Positions 7,648-18,176 are shown, counted from the stretch's first letter. The stretch: 64,000 nucleotides of DNA from PALSA-505 sp036496025 (GCA_036496025.1 DASXLW010000120.1:1-64000); one strand, 5' to 3'. Made by a program: numbers and translations. The notes: generated by a model not told the origin, from the sequence alone.

Positions 7648-10083
7648 TCACCCGCCGTCCGTCCCGGCTCGAAGGCGGCCCAGGACCGGCGGCAGCTCGC
7701 CGGCGTGCACCACCCCCAGCTGCTGGGTCGCCCTGGTCAGGGCCACATAAAGGTCGCTGTGCCCGCGCGGCGACTCGGCCAGGATCTGGCCCGGCTCCGC
7801 CACGATCACCGTGTCGAACTCCAGCCCCTTGGCCTGCCGGACGGTGAGTACCACGACCGTGTTCTCGAGCTCGGCGTCCGCGCCGACGGACACGCCCGGC
7901 ACGGCGTCCCGGACCGCGTCGCCCAGCTCGTCCAGCCGGGCCGCGGGGACGATCACCGCCACCCGGCCGTCACCCACCGCCGCCGCCTCGCGCGCGGCGA
8001 CCCCGGCCAGCCGCCGGTCCAGTTGCCCGGCCGCGACCTGCAGGTGCCACGGCTCGACTCCTGATTCCCGCACCGATCGCGGCAGGTCAGACAAGGCGGC
8101 CGGGCCGATCGCCGCCGCCACGTCGGCAGCCACGGCCATGATCTCGGCGGGCGTCCGGTAGTTGACGGTCAGCCGCTCCAGCCGCCACCGCTGCTGCAGG
8201 TACGGTTCGAGGACCTCCGCCCAGGACGACGTGCCGGCCGGGTCGCCGGTCTGCGCCACGTCACCGACCAGGGTCATGGACCGGGTGGGGCAGCGTCGCA
8301 TCAGCATCCGCCACGCCATCGGCGACAGTTCCTGTGCCTCGTCCACGATGACGTGCCCGAACGCCCACGTCCGGTCGGCCGCGGCCCGCTCCGCGGTGGT
8401 CAGGTACTCGTCATCGACATGCCGCTCGGCCAGCCGCCGCGCATCGATCAGGTCGGAGGCCAGCAGGACCTCGGGAGCCTGCAGGTCACGCGAGAGAAGG
8501 TCGACCACGCCTTCGGCGTACTCGACCCTTTCCCTGCGCTCCCGCTCGGCCCGGGCCCGCTGCGCCCGGTTGTCTTCGCCCAGCAGCTCCGCCGCCTCGT
8601 CCAGCAGCGGAATGTCGGCCACCGCCCAGCCGCCGTCGCGATCGCGCAGCAGCAGGGCGCGGTCGGCCTCGGTAAACCGCGGGGCGGCCCGGCGCAGCCG
8701 CGCCGGGGAGGAGAAGAGGTCGCTCAGCAGCCGCTGCGGGGTCAGGTTCGGCCACAGGCGGCCGATCACGGCCCGGACGTCCGGGTCGGAGCGCAATTCG
8801 CGCGCGATCTCATCCATCCGGACCTCGTCGAGCACGTTGTGCTCCGGCGGGCCCTGGTCGCCGAGGATCTCCGCGACCATCGCGTCGGTCTGCCGCAGGC
8901 TCTCGCGCAGCCGGCCGGCCACCTGCCGGGCCAGGGCGCTGATGATCTCGCGCACAAAGGTGGGCCGGGCTTGATTGTGCGGCCTGCGCGATCGCCTGGC
9001 CCTCTCCCGGGCCCGGACGCACACCTCGCGGTCCAGGCTCAGCACCTCACCCTGATACCGGATTTCGATCGCCTCGCGCGGCACCTGCTGGCGGTCCCTG
9101 ACCGCGGCCGCCACCACCCGCGCCATGGCCAGCCGGCCCTTGACGACCGATACGCCGGCCGCCTCCTGCCGCTGCGGGGTGACCCCGGGATACAGCTCGC
9201 TGAGGGTGGACAGCACCACCCCGGTCTCACCGAGAGCGGGCAGCACCTGCCCGATATAGCGCAGGAATGTCGCGTTCGGGCCGACGATGAGCACGCCCCG
9301 CTTCTCCAGCTGCCGGCGGTGCGTGTACAGCAGGTAGGCGGCCCGGTGCAGTGCTACGGCGGTCTTCCCGGTGCCCGGGCCGCCCTGCACCACGAGCACG
9401 CCCTGCTGCGGCGCGCGGATGATCTTGTCCTGCTCGGCCTGGATGGTTTCCACGATGTCGGCCATCCGGCCGGTGCGGCTGGCACTCAGCGCGGCGAGCA
9501 GCGCCGCCTCGCCGGTGAGCCCCTGATGCTGGGTCCCCTGCGGGGCGGTGAGGTCGAGTACCTCGTCGTCGAGGCTGACGACCTGCCGGCCGCGCGTCTT
9601 GATATGCCTGCGGCGCGCGACGCCCTCCGGGGAAGCCGCGGTCGCCAGATAAAAGGGCCGCGAGGCCGGCGCCCGCCAGTCAAGCAGCAACGGCTCGTAG
9701 TCCCCGGAGTCGTCGCGAATACCCATCCGCCCGATATAGCGCCGCTCGTCGTCGGCGAAGTCGAGGCGGCCGAAGCACAGCCCGTTTTCCGCCGCGTCCA
9801 GCTGGGCTATCCGGGTGCTGAACATGGCGGCCGACACATCGCGCTCGGTCCGGGCCGCGGGCGTGCCACCGGTTTCCCGCAGCGTCCAGGCCAGCCGGCT
9901 CGAGGCGCGCTCGCGCAGGTCATCGAGGCGGCCGTACAGCATGGTCACGTACTTCTGCTCGAGATCCAGTTCCTCGGCGTGAGCGGGGGAATCCTGTGCG
10001 CCGGCCGTGCCCGGGGGCGACCCGGCCGCCGGTCCGGGCTTTTGCACCCGGCCTGGCGGCAATGCGCCCTTTGTCTTTGACAA
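7648..10083 (-). CDS. helR: RNA polymerase recycling ATPase HelR (HelD-like helicase)
   Basis: An 811-residue superfamily 1 ATPase of the HelD/HelR type, which removes RNA polymerase from stalled complexes; actinobacterial HelR can also displace rifamycins. The N terminus forms a predicted coiled coil (LDLEQKYVTMLYGRLDDLRERA) as in the secondary-channel arm. Walker A is GGPGTGKTAVALHRAAYLLY, and VIVDEAQELSPMAWRML is motif II. The C terminus has the UvrD-like VRQAKGLEFDTVIV and LYVALTRATQQLG motifs. The start is a TTG at 10083 with GGAAG seven bases upstream. It lies directly downstream of an AT-rich leader. Distinguishing HelR from other HelD classes rests on length and N-terminal similarity recalled, not on a search. 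Confidence 0.87.
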   Translation of the reverse strand: MSKTKGALPPGRVQKPGPAAGSPPGTAGAQDSPAHAEELDLEQKYVTMLYGRLDDLRERASSRLAWTLRETGGTPAARTERDVSAAMFSTRIAQLDAAENGLCFGRLDFADDERRYIGRMGIRDDSGDYEPLLLDWRAPASRPFYLATAASPEGVARRRHIKTRGRQVVSLDDEVLDLTAPQGTQHQGLTGEAALLAALSASRTGRMADIVETIQAEQDKIIRAPQQGVLVVQGGPGTGKTAVALHRAAYLLYTHRRQLEKRGVLIVGPNATFLRYIGQVLPALGETGVVLSTLSELYPGVTPQRQEAAGVSVVKGRLAMARVVAAAVRDRQQVPREAIEIRYQGEVLSLDREVCVRARERARRSRRPHNQARPTFVREIISALARQVAGRLRESLRQTDAMVAEILGDQGPPEHNVLDEVRMDEIARELRSDPDVRAVIGRLWPNLTPQRLLSDLFSSPARLRRAAPRFTEADRALLLRDRDGGWAVADIPLLDEAAELLGEDNRAQRARAERERRERVEYAEGVVDLLSRDLQAPEVLLASDLIDARRLAERHVDDEYLTTAERAAADRTWAFGHVIVDEAQELSPMAWRMLMRRCPTRSMTLVGDVAQTGDPAGTSSWAEVLEPYLQQRWRLERLTVNYRTPAEIMAVAADVAAAIGPAALSDLPRSVRESGVEPWHLQVAAGQLDRRLAGVAAREAAAVGDGRVAVIVPAARLDELGDAVRDAVPGVSVGADAELENTVVVLTVRQAKGLEFDTVIVAEPGQILAESPRGHSDLYVALTRATQQLGVVHAGELPPVLGRLRAGTDGG

Positions 10084-10181
10084 GAAATCACTTCCAGGTT
10101 ATAATTTCCGTCGAGCCTCCGTAATTGGAGGTTTTCTCATTTCACGACCGATAACATTACCAAAAGCTCCGCGCTCTGCGG
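10084..10181 (-). promoter_or_regulatory. AT-rich leader upstream of helR with small hairpin
   Basis: This 98-bp gap is far richer in A and T than its surroundings. On the minus strand it contains the stem CCTCC-AATTAC-GGAGG (10116-10131) and the TATAAC and TAATGT -10-like hexamers, but no -35 of good quality with proper spacing. It is the probable promoter and leader of helR. I looked for a rifamycin-associated inverted element of the kind known before some helR genes and found none. Confidence 0.4.
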
Positions 10182-10781
10182 CTAGCCGGCGCTGACGTGA
10201 TCCAGGACGGCGCGCAGCACCTCGGCCGCCGCGGCCCGGAACTGCGCATCGGCGACCAGCCCGTCCGCGCCGACCGCCGCCCTGGCCACGGTGATCCGGC
10301 GGCAGGCCGCCTGGATGGGCACGCCGCCCACATAGCCGAGCACGCTGGCGAGCGACTGCTGGGCGCCATCGCCCCGGCCGTCGGCCGCGACGTTGATCCA
10401 GGCCGCCGGCTTGCGGTAGATCTCGCCGCCGCCGACCGTCCAGTCGAGCAGGTTCTTGAAGCTGCCCGGCAGCCCGCCGGCGTACTCGGGGGTGCAGAAC
10501 ACGATGGCGTCCGCCGCCGAGATCTGCTGTCGCATCCTGGCCACGGCGGGCGGCAACCGGTCGTGGTCATCGTCGGGATTGAACGCGGGCAGATCTGCCA
10601 TCTCGTCGTACAGCACGGCGGTCACCGGGGGTGCCGCCAGGGCGCGCAGGGTGCGGAGCGCGGCGGTATTCGTCGAGCCGGCGCGCGTGCTGCCCGAGAC
10701 GAGCAGGATCCGGGCCGGCCCGCCGGCCGGGACGACGCCGGGGTCTTGCGCGCCGGCCGGGGAGGCTGCGTTCACGGTCAT
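10182..10781 (-). CDS. NADPH-dependent FMN reductase family protein
   Basis: A 199-residue flavodoxin-fold protein. The phosphate-binding loop for FMN is LLVSGSTRAGSTN near residues 28-40 and the family motif TPEYAGGLPGSFKNLLDW follows at about 115. Such proteins reduce FMN, quinones or azo compounds with NAD(P)H. The start ATG or GTG lies in a Pro/Ala-rich N-terminal stretch and is not certain. It is 33 bp downstream of the thiolase-like gene on the same strand. Confidence 0.88.
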   Translation of the reverse strand: MTVNAASPAGAQDPGVVPAGGPARILLVSGSTRAGSTNTAALRTLRALAAPPVTAVLYDEMADLPAFNPDDDHDRLPPAVARMRQQISAADAIVFCTPEYAGGLPGSFKNLLDWTVGGGEIYRKPAAWINVAADGRGDGAQQSLASVLGYVGGVPIQAACRRITVARAAVGADGLVADAQFRAAAAEVLRAVLDHVSAG

Positions 10782-10814
10782 CCCTTCGTCCCGCCGTGCC
10801 GCCGCGGCCGGGGA

Positions 10815-11999
10815 TCATCTCGGGTGCGGACTTAGGATCAACGTCGCGTGATGCGCGAGGATTCCGCCGTTCCCGCTGACCAGGATCACGTCGCGGGCCG
10901 GCGCCTGGCGGGCGCCGCCGTCCCCCCGGGCCTGGATGACCGCCTCGGAGAGCGGCGTGAAGCCCCACATGTAATAGGACGAGAGCTGGCCCCCTCCGGT
11001 GTTCACCGGCAGTGATCCGCCGGGCGCGAGGGCTCCGGAGGCGGCGAACGGGCCGCCCTCGCCTTTCGCGCAGAACCCGTAGTCCTCCAGCGTGACGACG
11101 ACCGTATAGGTGTAGCAGTCATAGATCTGGGCCATGGTCACGTCGCCGGTGCCGATGCCCGCCATGCCCATCGCGGCCCGGCCGGCCGTGACGGCCCCCG
11201 TGCGCAGGCCGAACTCGCTGCCCCGCTCCGGCTGATGGCCCGGGTGCCCCTGCCCCCATCCCCAGACGTGCACCGGCGGCCTGCGCAGCCCGGCCGCCCG
11301 GTCCGCGCTGGTCAGCACGACCGCGATGCTCCCGTTGGAAACCAGGCAGCAGTCCAGCAGGTGCAACGGCTCGACGATCCACCGCGAGGCCTGGTGCTCG
11401 GTGATGGTGAGCGGGCCGCGCAGCTGGGCCCGCGGATTGCCGGCCGCCCACGCGCGCTGGGCGACCGCGACCGCGCCGAACTGCTCGCTCGTGGTGCCGT
11501 AGCAGGCCATGTGCCGGCGCGCGGCCAGGGCATACTCGGCCGTGACGGTGCGGTAGCCGAATCCCGCCGCGAGGCCAGCCAGCCCGTGCCACTGCGGCCG
11601 GGCGGCGACGGGCGCGTTTGCGGCCCGCAGGCCGAACGTCGCGCCGGCCGGCGTCCCGGCCCGCAGCGGCGTGTCGGCGAACACGCAGGCCACCGCGCTG
11701 GCCGAGCCGCTGATGATGGCGAGCGCGGCGAGCTGGACCGCGGCCCCGGCGGAGGCGCCGTAGGCGTTGATCACGCTGAGCAAGCGCAGGTCACGCAGCC
11801 CCAGGATCTGGGCCAGGCCGACGTCGAGGACGCTGCCGGCGATCCCCGGGCAGATCAGCAGACCGTCCAGGTCGCCCGGCTCCAGTCCCGCGTCGGCGGC
11901 CGCGAGCCGCACCGCCTCGGCGGCCAGCCGCCGCGGAGTGCGGCCGTAGACCTTGCCGAGCTCGGTCAGCCCCAGCCCCGCGATCGCCGCCGTCGCCAT
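10815..11999 (-). CDS. SCP-x/Ltp2-type thiolase-like protein
   Basis: A 394-residue member of the thiolase superfamily. The C-terminal signature PVNTGGGQLSSYYMWGF resembles the NTHGG-type motif of lipid-transfer-associated thiolases. The position of the nucleophilic Cys in true thiolases reads NAYGASAGAAVQ, so the Cys is absent, and the C-terminal Cys-Gly motif reads GNGGILAHHAT. This is the pattern of Ltp2-like retro-aldolases rather than thiolytic enzymes (inference). ATG at 11999 is chosen; an in-frame GTG at 12008 adds three residues. A DUF35 gene, the usual partner, lies 3 kb downstream on the same strand. Confidence 0.82.
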   Translation of the reverse strand: MATAAIAGLGLTELGKVYGRTPRRLAAEAVRLAAADAGLEPGDLDGLLICPGIAGSVLDVGLAQILGLRDLRLLSVINAYGASAGAAVQLAALAIISGSASAVACVFADTPLRAGTPAGATFGLRAANAPVAARPQWHGLAGLAAGFGYRTVTAEYALAARRHMACYGTTSEQFGAVAVAQRAWAAGNPRAQLRGPLTITEHQASRWIVEPLHLLDCCLVSNGSIAVVLTSADRAAGLRRPPVHVWGWGQGHPGHQPERGSEFGLRTGAVTAGRAAMGMAGIGTGDVTMAQIYDCYTYTVVVTLEDYGFCAKGEGGPFAASGALAPGGSLPVNTGGGQLSSYYMWGFTPLSEAVIQARGDGGARQAPARDVILVSGNGGILAHHATLILSPHPR

Positions 12000-12121
12000 G
12001 CGCTTCACCGTACCGAACGCGGTTCTGCCCGGACCGGGGTGAACTCAGCGTCACCGCGGCGCGCACAGCCGGTACGCGCCGCCCGAGCCGGTGTGGAATG
12101 GAGTGGTGAGGGCCGCGCTCC

Positions 12122-12130
12122 TGTTATCCT
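12122..12130 (+). promoter_or_regulatory. Extended -10 element before pyrG
   Basis: TGTTATCCT carries the TG extension one base before a TATCCT hexamer. The -35 region 17 bp upstream is weak, as is usual for extended -10 promoters. Transcription would begin near 12137, about 50 nt before the pyrG start. Confidence 0.4.
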
Positions 12131-12185
12131 GAGGGTCCGTGGAGCGGAGGCAGAGACCGCATCGCACCGACCACGGGAGACCATC

Positions 12186-13885
<1,700 letters not shown>

Positions 13886-13889
<4 letters not shown>

Positions 13890-14593
13890 CCGGCTCGCGT
13901 CACGCCGGCCACCGGGCGGGTGCGGGCCCGGCCCCGGACCCCGCCCCGATGGGCCCGGAGGGCGAGCGGGACCCGGCGGGCCCGGCGCTGGCCGACGCCG
14001 ACGAGCGATGGCAGGTGCTGGACTCCGAACTGCGTACCCGCAGTCATGTGGTGGCGCTCCGCACGGACCTGGTGCTCATGCCGGACGGCACATCCGCCGA
14101 ACGGGACGTGGTCGTCCACCCCGGCGCGGTCGGCATCGTGGCCCTCGATGATGACGACCGGGTGCTGATGATCCGCCAGTACCGGCACCCGGTGGCCCGG
14201 ATGCTCTGGGAGATCCCGGCCGGCCTGCGCGACGTCGAAGGCGAGCCGGTCAGCGTGACCGCCGAGCGCGAGCTGCTCGAGGAGAGCGGCTACCGGGCCC
14301 GCGACTGGCGCGTGCTCGTCGACTACTTCTCCTCGCCGGGGATGACCAACGAGCGGCTGCGGGTGTACCTGGCGCGCGGCCTGTCCGAGATCGGCCACGC
14401 CGAACGGGGATTCGTGCCCGAGCACGAGGAAGCGCACCTCCTGCTGGCCTGGGTGCCGCTGGACCGGGCTGTCGAGCTGTTCCTGGCCGGCGACCTCCAC
14501 AACGGGGTGGCCGCAGTGGGTATCTTGTCGGCGTATGCCGCCAGGCGGGACGGGTTCGCGGGGCTGCGCCCCGTGGACGCGCCTGAGCGCTAG
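13886..14593 (+). CDS. NUDIX hydrolase, ADP-ribose pyrophosphatase type
   Basis: A 235-residue hydrolase expected to split ADP-ribose into AMP and ribose-5-phosphate. The NUDIX helix is visible as EGEPVSVTAERELLEESGY (the REL-x-EE-x-G core binds magnesium), preceded by the LWEIPAGL segment typical of ADPRases. GTG at 13886 overlaps the pyrG stop in the sequence GTGA; a later ATG at 13949 would remove a Pro-rich leader. Linkage pyrG-nudix-ald-xerD is conserved in actinobacteria. Confidence 0.92.
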
Positions 14594-14672
14594 CGCGGCA
14601 GCCGGGAGGCTCGTCGGGACAATTCGACCGGCAACGGGGCCGGTGGCCAGGCGACCAGGAAGGCTGGCAGCC

Positions 14673-15788
14673 ATGAAGGTGGGCGTTCCAAGCGAAGTCA
14701 AGAACCACGAGGACCGGGTGGCTCTCACCCCCTCGGGCGTGCACGAGCTGGTGCGGGCCGGGCACCAGGTGTTCGTCGAGACGCGGGCGGGGGTCGGGTC
14801 GGCGATCCTGGACGAGGACTTCGTCGCGGCCGGGGCCACGATCCTCGGTACCGCCGACGAGGTGTGGGACACCGCCGACCTGGTCCTGAAGGTCAAGGAG
14901 CCGATCGCGGAGGAGTACCACCGGATGCGCAAGGGGCAGGTGCTCTTCACCTACCTCCACCTGGCCGCGTCCCGGCCGTGCACCGACGCGCTGCTCGAGT
15001 CCGGGATCACGTCGATCGCGTACGAGACGGTCCAGCTCCCCGACGGGTCGCTGCCGCTGCTCGCGCCGATGTCCGAGGTCGCCGGCCGGATGGCGCCCCA
15101 GGTCGGGGCGCATCACCTGCAGAGCGACGGCGGCGGCCGCGGCGTGCTCATGGGCGGCGTATCCGGGGTGTACGCGGCGAAGGTGGTCGTGCTCGGGGCC
15201 GGCGTGTCGGGGATGAGCGCGGCGGCCATCGCCCTCGGCATGCAGGCTGAGGTGCTGCTGGTGGACAAGAACATCGCGCGGCTGCGATCCGCGGACGCGA
15301 TCTACCAGGGGCACCTGCAGACGGTGGCGTCCAACGCGTACGAGATCGAGCGGGCCGTCATCGACGCCGACCTGGTCATCGGGGCGGTGCTCGTGCCCGG
15401 CGCCAAGGCGCCCATGCTGGTCTCCAACCAGCTCGTGTCCCAGATGAAGCCGGGCTCGGTGCTGGTGGACATCGCCATCGACCAGGGCGGCTGCTTCGAG
15501 GACTCGCATCCCACCACGCACGCCGACCCCACCTACCGGGTGCATAATTCGCTGTTCTACTGCGTGGCGAACATGCCGGGCGCGGTGCCGCACACCTCCA
15601 CCTACGCGCTGACCAACGTGACCCTGCCGTACGTCCTGGAGATCGCGAACCTCGGCTGGCGGGACGCGCTGCGGGCCGATCCGGCGCTGGCCCTGGGCCT
15701 GAACACGCAGGAGGGGATCCTCACCTGCCCGCCGGTCGGCGAGTCGCTCGGCCTCCCCTCGGTCACCCCGAGTGAGGTGCTCAACTGA
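14673..15788 (+). CDS. ald: Alanine dehydrogenase
   Basis: A 371-residue NAD-dependent enzyme interconverting L-alanine and pyruvate plus ammonia. The start MKVGVPSEVKNHEDRVALTP is diagnostic, with the catalytic Arg and the Lys of the substrate site (KVKEP). The Rossmann loop is VVLGAGVSGMSAA and VDIAIDQGGCFEDS closes the active site. ATG at 14673 follows AGGAAGG. Its end carries GAGGTG, which serves as a ribosome site for xerD, and its TGA overlaps the proposed xerD start. Confidence 0.96.
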   Translation: MKVGVPSEVKNHEDRVALTPSGVHELVRAGHQVFVETRAGVGSAILDEDFVAAGATILGTADEVWDTADLVLKVKEPIAEEYHRMRKGQVLFTYLHLAASRPCTDALLESGITSIAYETVQLPDGSLPLLAPMSEVAGRMAPQVGAHHLQSDGGGRGVLMGGVSGVYAAKVVVLGAGVSGMSAAAIALGMQAEVLLVDKNIARLRSADAIYQGHLQTVASNAYEIERAVIDADLVIGAVLVPGAKAPMLVSNQLVSQMKPGSVLVDIAIDQGGCFEDSHPTTHADPTYRVHNSLFYCVANMPGAVPHTSTYALTNVTLPYVLEIANLGWRDALRADPALALGLNTQEGILTCPPVGESLGLPSVTPSEVLN

Positions 15789-16768
15789 TCACGGTCGCGG
15801 ATGCGATCGGCGGGTACCTCGATCACCTGGCGGTCGAGCGCGGGCTCGCCGCCAGCACGCTCGAGTCCTACCGCCGGGATCTGCTGCGCTACCGGGACGC
15901 GCTGGCCGGCCGGGGGAAAACCGCGATGGGCGAGCTCACCGGCGCGGACATCGCGGCCTTCCTGGCCGGGCTCAGGGAAGGGGACGACCACCACGGCCCG
16001 CTGGCCGCCAGCTCCGCCGGGCGGGCCGTGATCGCGGTACGCGGGCTGCATGCCTTCGCCGCCGCCCAGGGGCTGACCGCCGCCGACCCGGCCCGGCTGG
16101 TGCGCCCGCCGGCGCCCCCCCGGCGGCTGCCCAAGGCGATCAGCGTGGACGAGGTGGAGCGGCTGCTGGCCGCGGCCGGCCCGATGCCCGGCCCCGGCGG
16201 TCCGCCCGGGACGGACGGCGCGGCCAGCGCGGTTCAGCTCAGGGACCGGGCCCTGCTCGAGTTCCTGTACGGGACGGGCGCGCGGATCTCGGAGGCCGTC
16301 GGCCTCGACACCGACGAGCTCGACCTGGTCGGCGAGGGGGTGGTCCGGCTGTCCGGCAAGGGCGGCAAGCAGCGCATAGTCCCTGTCGGCAGCTATGCGA
16401 GCCAGGCACTGGAGGGCTACCTCGTCCGGGCCCGGCCGGCCCTGGCCGCGGCCGCCGCCAGGTCAGCCGCGCCCCCGGCCCGCGTCCCGGCCGCGGTCTT
16501 CCTCAACGCCCGCGGTGGCCGGCTGACCAGGCAGGGGGCGTGGCTGGTCCTGCACGCGGCCGCTGACCGGGCCGGACTGCCCTCGCTGTCGCCGCACACT
16601 CTGCGGCATTCCTTCGCCACCCACCTGCTGGACGGCGGCGCCGACATCAGGGTGGTGCAGGAGCTGCTCGGCCACGCCTCGGTGACCACCACCCAGATCT
16701 ACACGCTGGTCACGGTGGAGAAGCTCCGCGAGGTGTACGCCGCCGCCCACCCCCGCGCCCTCGGCTGA
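15785..16768 (+). CDS. xerD: Tyrosine recombinase XerD, probable CTG start
   Basis: A 327-residue recombinase that resolves chromosome dimers at dif together with XerC. The N-terminal core-binding domain begins ITVADAIGGYLDHLAVERG and includes ASTLESYRRDL. The catalytic residues are all visible: Arg in GTGARISEA, Lys in SGKGGKQR, His-x-x-Arg in SPHTLRHSFATHLL, His in LLGHASVTTTQ, and the nucleophile Tyr in IYTLVT. The first in-frame ATG (15926) would delete the start of the core-binding domain. Upstream of it the frame has no ATG, GTG or TTG in the needed region; a CTG at 15785 has GAGGTG six bases upstream and overlaps the ald stop as CTGA. Confidence 0.9.
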   Translation: MITVADAIGGYLDHLAVERGLAASTLESYRRDLLRYRDALAGRGKTAMGELTGADIAAFLAGLREGDDHHGPLAASSAGRAVIAVRGLHAFAAAQGLTAADPARLVRPPAPPRRLPKAISVDEVERLLAAAGPMPGPGGPPGTDGAASAVQLRDRALLEFLYGTGARISEAVGLDTDELDLVGEGVVRLSGKGGKQRIVPVGSYASQALEGYLVRARPALAAAAARSAAPPARVPAAVFLNARGGRLTRQGAWLVLHAAADRAGLPSLSPHTLRHSFATHLLDGGADIRVVQELLGHASVTTTQIYTLVTVEKLREVYAAAHPRALG

Positions 16769-16866
16769 CGGCAGTTCGGGCGGGCCCCGCCTACGCTCGC
16801 CGCGCCGCCCGGGCAAGATCAAGTTTGCCCATTCCAGGCTATATCGGAGCTATACGGTGAGTCGGC

Positions 16867-16895
16867 TTGCTGCACCCTGGTGCAGGCCCTAGAGT
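16867..16895 (+). promoter_or_regulatory. Probable parA promoter
   Basis: TTGCTG at 16867-16872 and TAGAGT at 16890-16895 are spaced by 17 bp. The start point would be near 16902, about 40 nt before the TTG start of parA. It overlaps an inverted repeat described separately. Confidence 0.55.
16870..16885. promoter_or_regulatory. Operator-like dyad inside the parA promoter
   Basis: CTGCACC-CT-GGTGCAG is a perfect 7-bp inverted repeat with a 2-bp centre, lying between the -35 and -10 hexamers. A protein bound here would block RNA polymerase. Autoregulation by ParA and its small neighbour is one possibility. Confidence 0.4.
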
Positions 16896-16941
16896 CCGGG
16901 TCAGCGGAGGGAAATGAGAGTCCGCTCGGGAGGTTCCGCAG

Positions 16942-17856
16942 TTGGTAGCAACATCCCGCACGACGAGGCGCAACGTTCCACGGGACGACCGGTTTGACGC
17001 CGCAGGCCGCCGGATTCCCCTCTTCCCCGAACCCGAGCCCCTGCTTTCGCATGGCCCAGCTCGGGTGTGCGCCGTCTGCAATCAGAAGGGCGGGGTCGGC
17101 AAGACCACGACCACGATCAACCTGGGCGCCGCCCTCGCCGACTGCGGCCGGCGGGTGCTGCTGGTCGACTTCGACCCGCAGGGAGCGCTGTCGGTCGGTC
17201 TCGGCATCCAGCCGCACGAGCTGGACACCTCGGTCTACAACCTGCTCATGGAGCGCGGCGTCACGATCAACGACGTGCTGCTCAAGACCAATGTCAACGG
17301 CATGGACCTGCTGCCGAGCAACATCGACCTGTCCGGCGCCGAGGTGCAGCTTGTGCACGAGGTCGGCCGGGAGTTCGTGCTCGGCGGCGTGCTCGAGCCA
17401 GTGCTGGACGAGTACGACGTCGTGCTCATCGACTGCCAGCCCTCGCTCGGCCTGCTCACCGTCAACGCGCTCGCCTGCGCCGACGGAGTCCTGGTCCCGC
17501 TCGAGTGCGAGTACTTCGCGATGCGCGGGGTCGCTTTGCTGATGGAAACGATCGACAAGGTGTCGCGCCGGCTGAACCCCAAGCTGGAGATGGACGGCCT
17601 GCTCGCCACCATGTTCGACTCGCGCACGCTGCACACCCGCGAGGTGCTGTCCAGCGTGGTGCAAGGGTTCGGCGACAAGGTGTTCCACACGGTGATTAAC
17701 CGCACCGTTCGGTTTCCTGACGCCACGGTGGCCGGGGAGCCAATAAGTCGTTTTGACTCCTCCTCGGCGGGGGCGGGCTCGTATCGTGAGCTTGCCAAGG
17801 AGGTGCTGGTGCGGTGGCGGCAGACGGAGCCCGGGGGTCCAGGTCACGGCGGGTGA
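16942..17856 (+). CDS. parA: ParA-family partitioning ATPase
   Basis: A 304-residue deviant Walker-type ATPase. The deviant Walker A is CNQKGGVGKTTTTINLGAAL with the signature Lys, followed by LLVDFDPQGALSVGLG (motif A') and VLIDCQPSLG (Walker B). A basic, possibly unstructured N terminus of about 40 residues precedes it. This is the ParA copy found beside scpAB in actinobacteria, different from the parAB pair at oriC. Start TTG at 16942 with GGGAGG upstream. The small downstream gene overlaps its end. Confidence 0.92.
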   Translation: MVATSRTTRRNVPRDDRFDAAGRRIPLFPEPEPLLSHGPARVCAVCNQKGGVGKTTTTINLGAALADCGRRVLLVDFDPQGALSVGLGIQPHELDTSVYNLLMERGVTINDVLLKTNVNGMDLLPSNIDLSGAEVQLVHEVGREFVLGGVLEPVLDEYDVVLIDCQPSLGLLTVNALACADGVLVPLECEYFAMRGVALLMETIDKVSRRLNPKLEMDGLLATMFDSRTLHTREVLSSVVQGFGDKVFHTVINRTVRFPDATVAGEPISRFDSSSAGAGSYRELAKEVLVRWRQTEPGGPGHGG

Positions 17857-18176
17857 GGTTGCCCGGAATCTCCGAACTGCTGCGTCCGGGTCCGGCTGGA
17901 CCGGTCATCGATGGCGATCGGGAGGCCAGCGGGCGTGAGAGCCATTCCCAGAAGATCACGGTGTACCTGTCCGCCGAGGAACTGCTTGACCTGGAGCGCG
18001 GTCGGCTGATCCTGCGCGGCTACGGGATATCGGCCGACCGGGGGCGCGTGGTCCGGGAGGCACTGGCTGTCCTGCTCGCCGACCTGGAGGCCCGGGGGAA
18101 GGGCAGCGTGCTGGCCCGGCGGCTCGACGGCGGAACGCGAACGGACATTGGTGACGGAGAATTCGGCGAGCGGTGA
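17814..18176 (+). CDS. Small ribbon-helix-helix-like partner of ParA
   Basis: A 120-residue protein with an N-terminal basic stretch and a C-terminal segment KITVYLSAEELLDLERGRLILRG followed by VVREALAVLLADLEARGKG. A beta strand then two helices is the ribbon-helix-helix (CopG/MetJ) pattern, common in ParB-like partners of small ParA proteins. GTG at 17814 has AAGGAGG ten bases upstream but overlaps parA by 43 bp; a second GTG at 17853 overlaps the parA stop as GTGA and gives 107 residues. The conserved position between parA and scpA argues for a role in chromosome segregation. The exact family was not recognised with certainty. Confidence 0.75.
   Translation: MAADGARGSRSRRVRLPGISELLRPGPAGPVIDGDREASGRESHSQKITVYLSAEELLDLERGRLILRGYGISADRGRVVREALAVLLADLEARGKGSVLARRLDGGTRTDIGDGEFGER

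Noticed and set aside
10084..10181. Rifamycin-associated element before helR
   Set aside because: No GC-rich inverted repeat of that kind was found; only a 5-bp-arm hairpin in an AT-rich leader.
15785..16768. Integrase of a mobile element
   Set aside because: The tyrosine recombinase sits in the conserved ald-xerD-parA-scpAB block and has the size and sequence of the housekeeping XerD.
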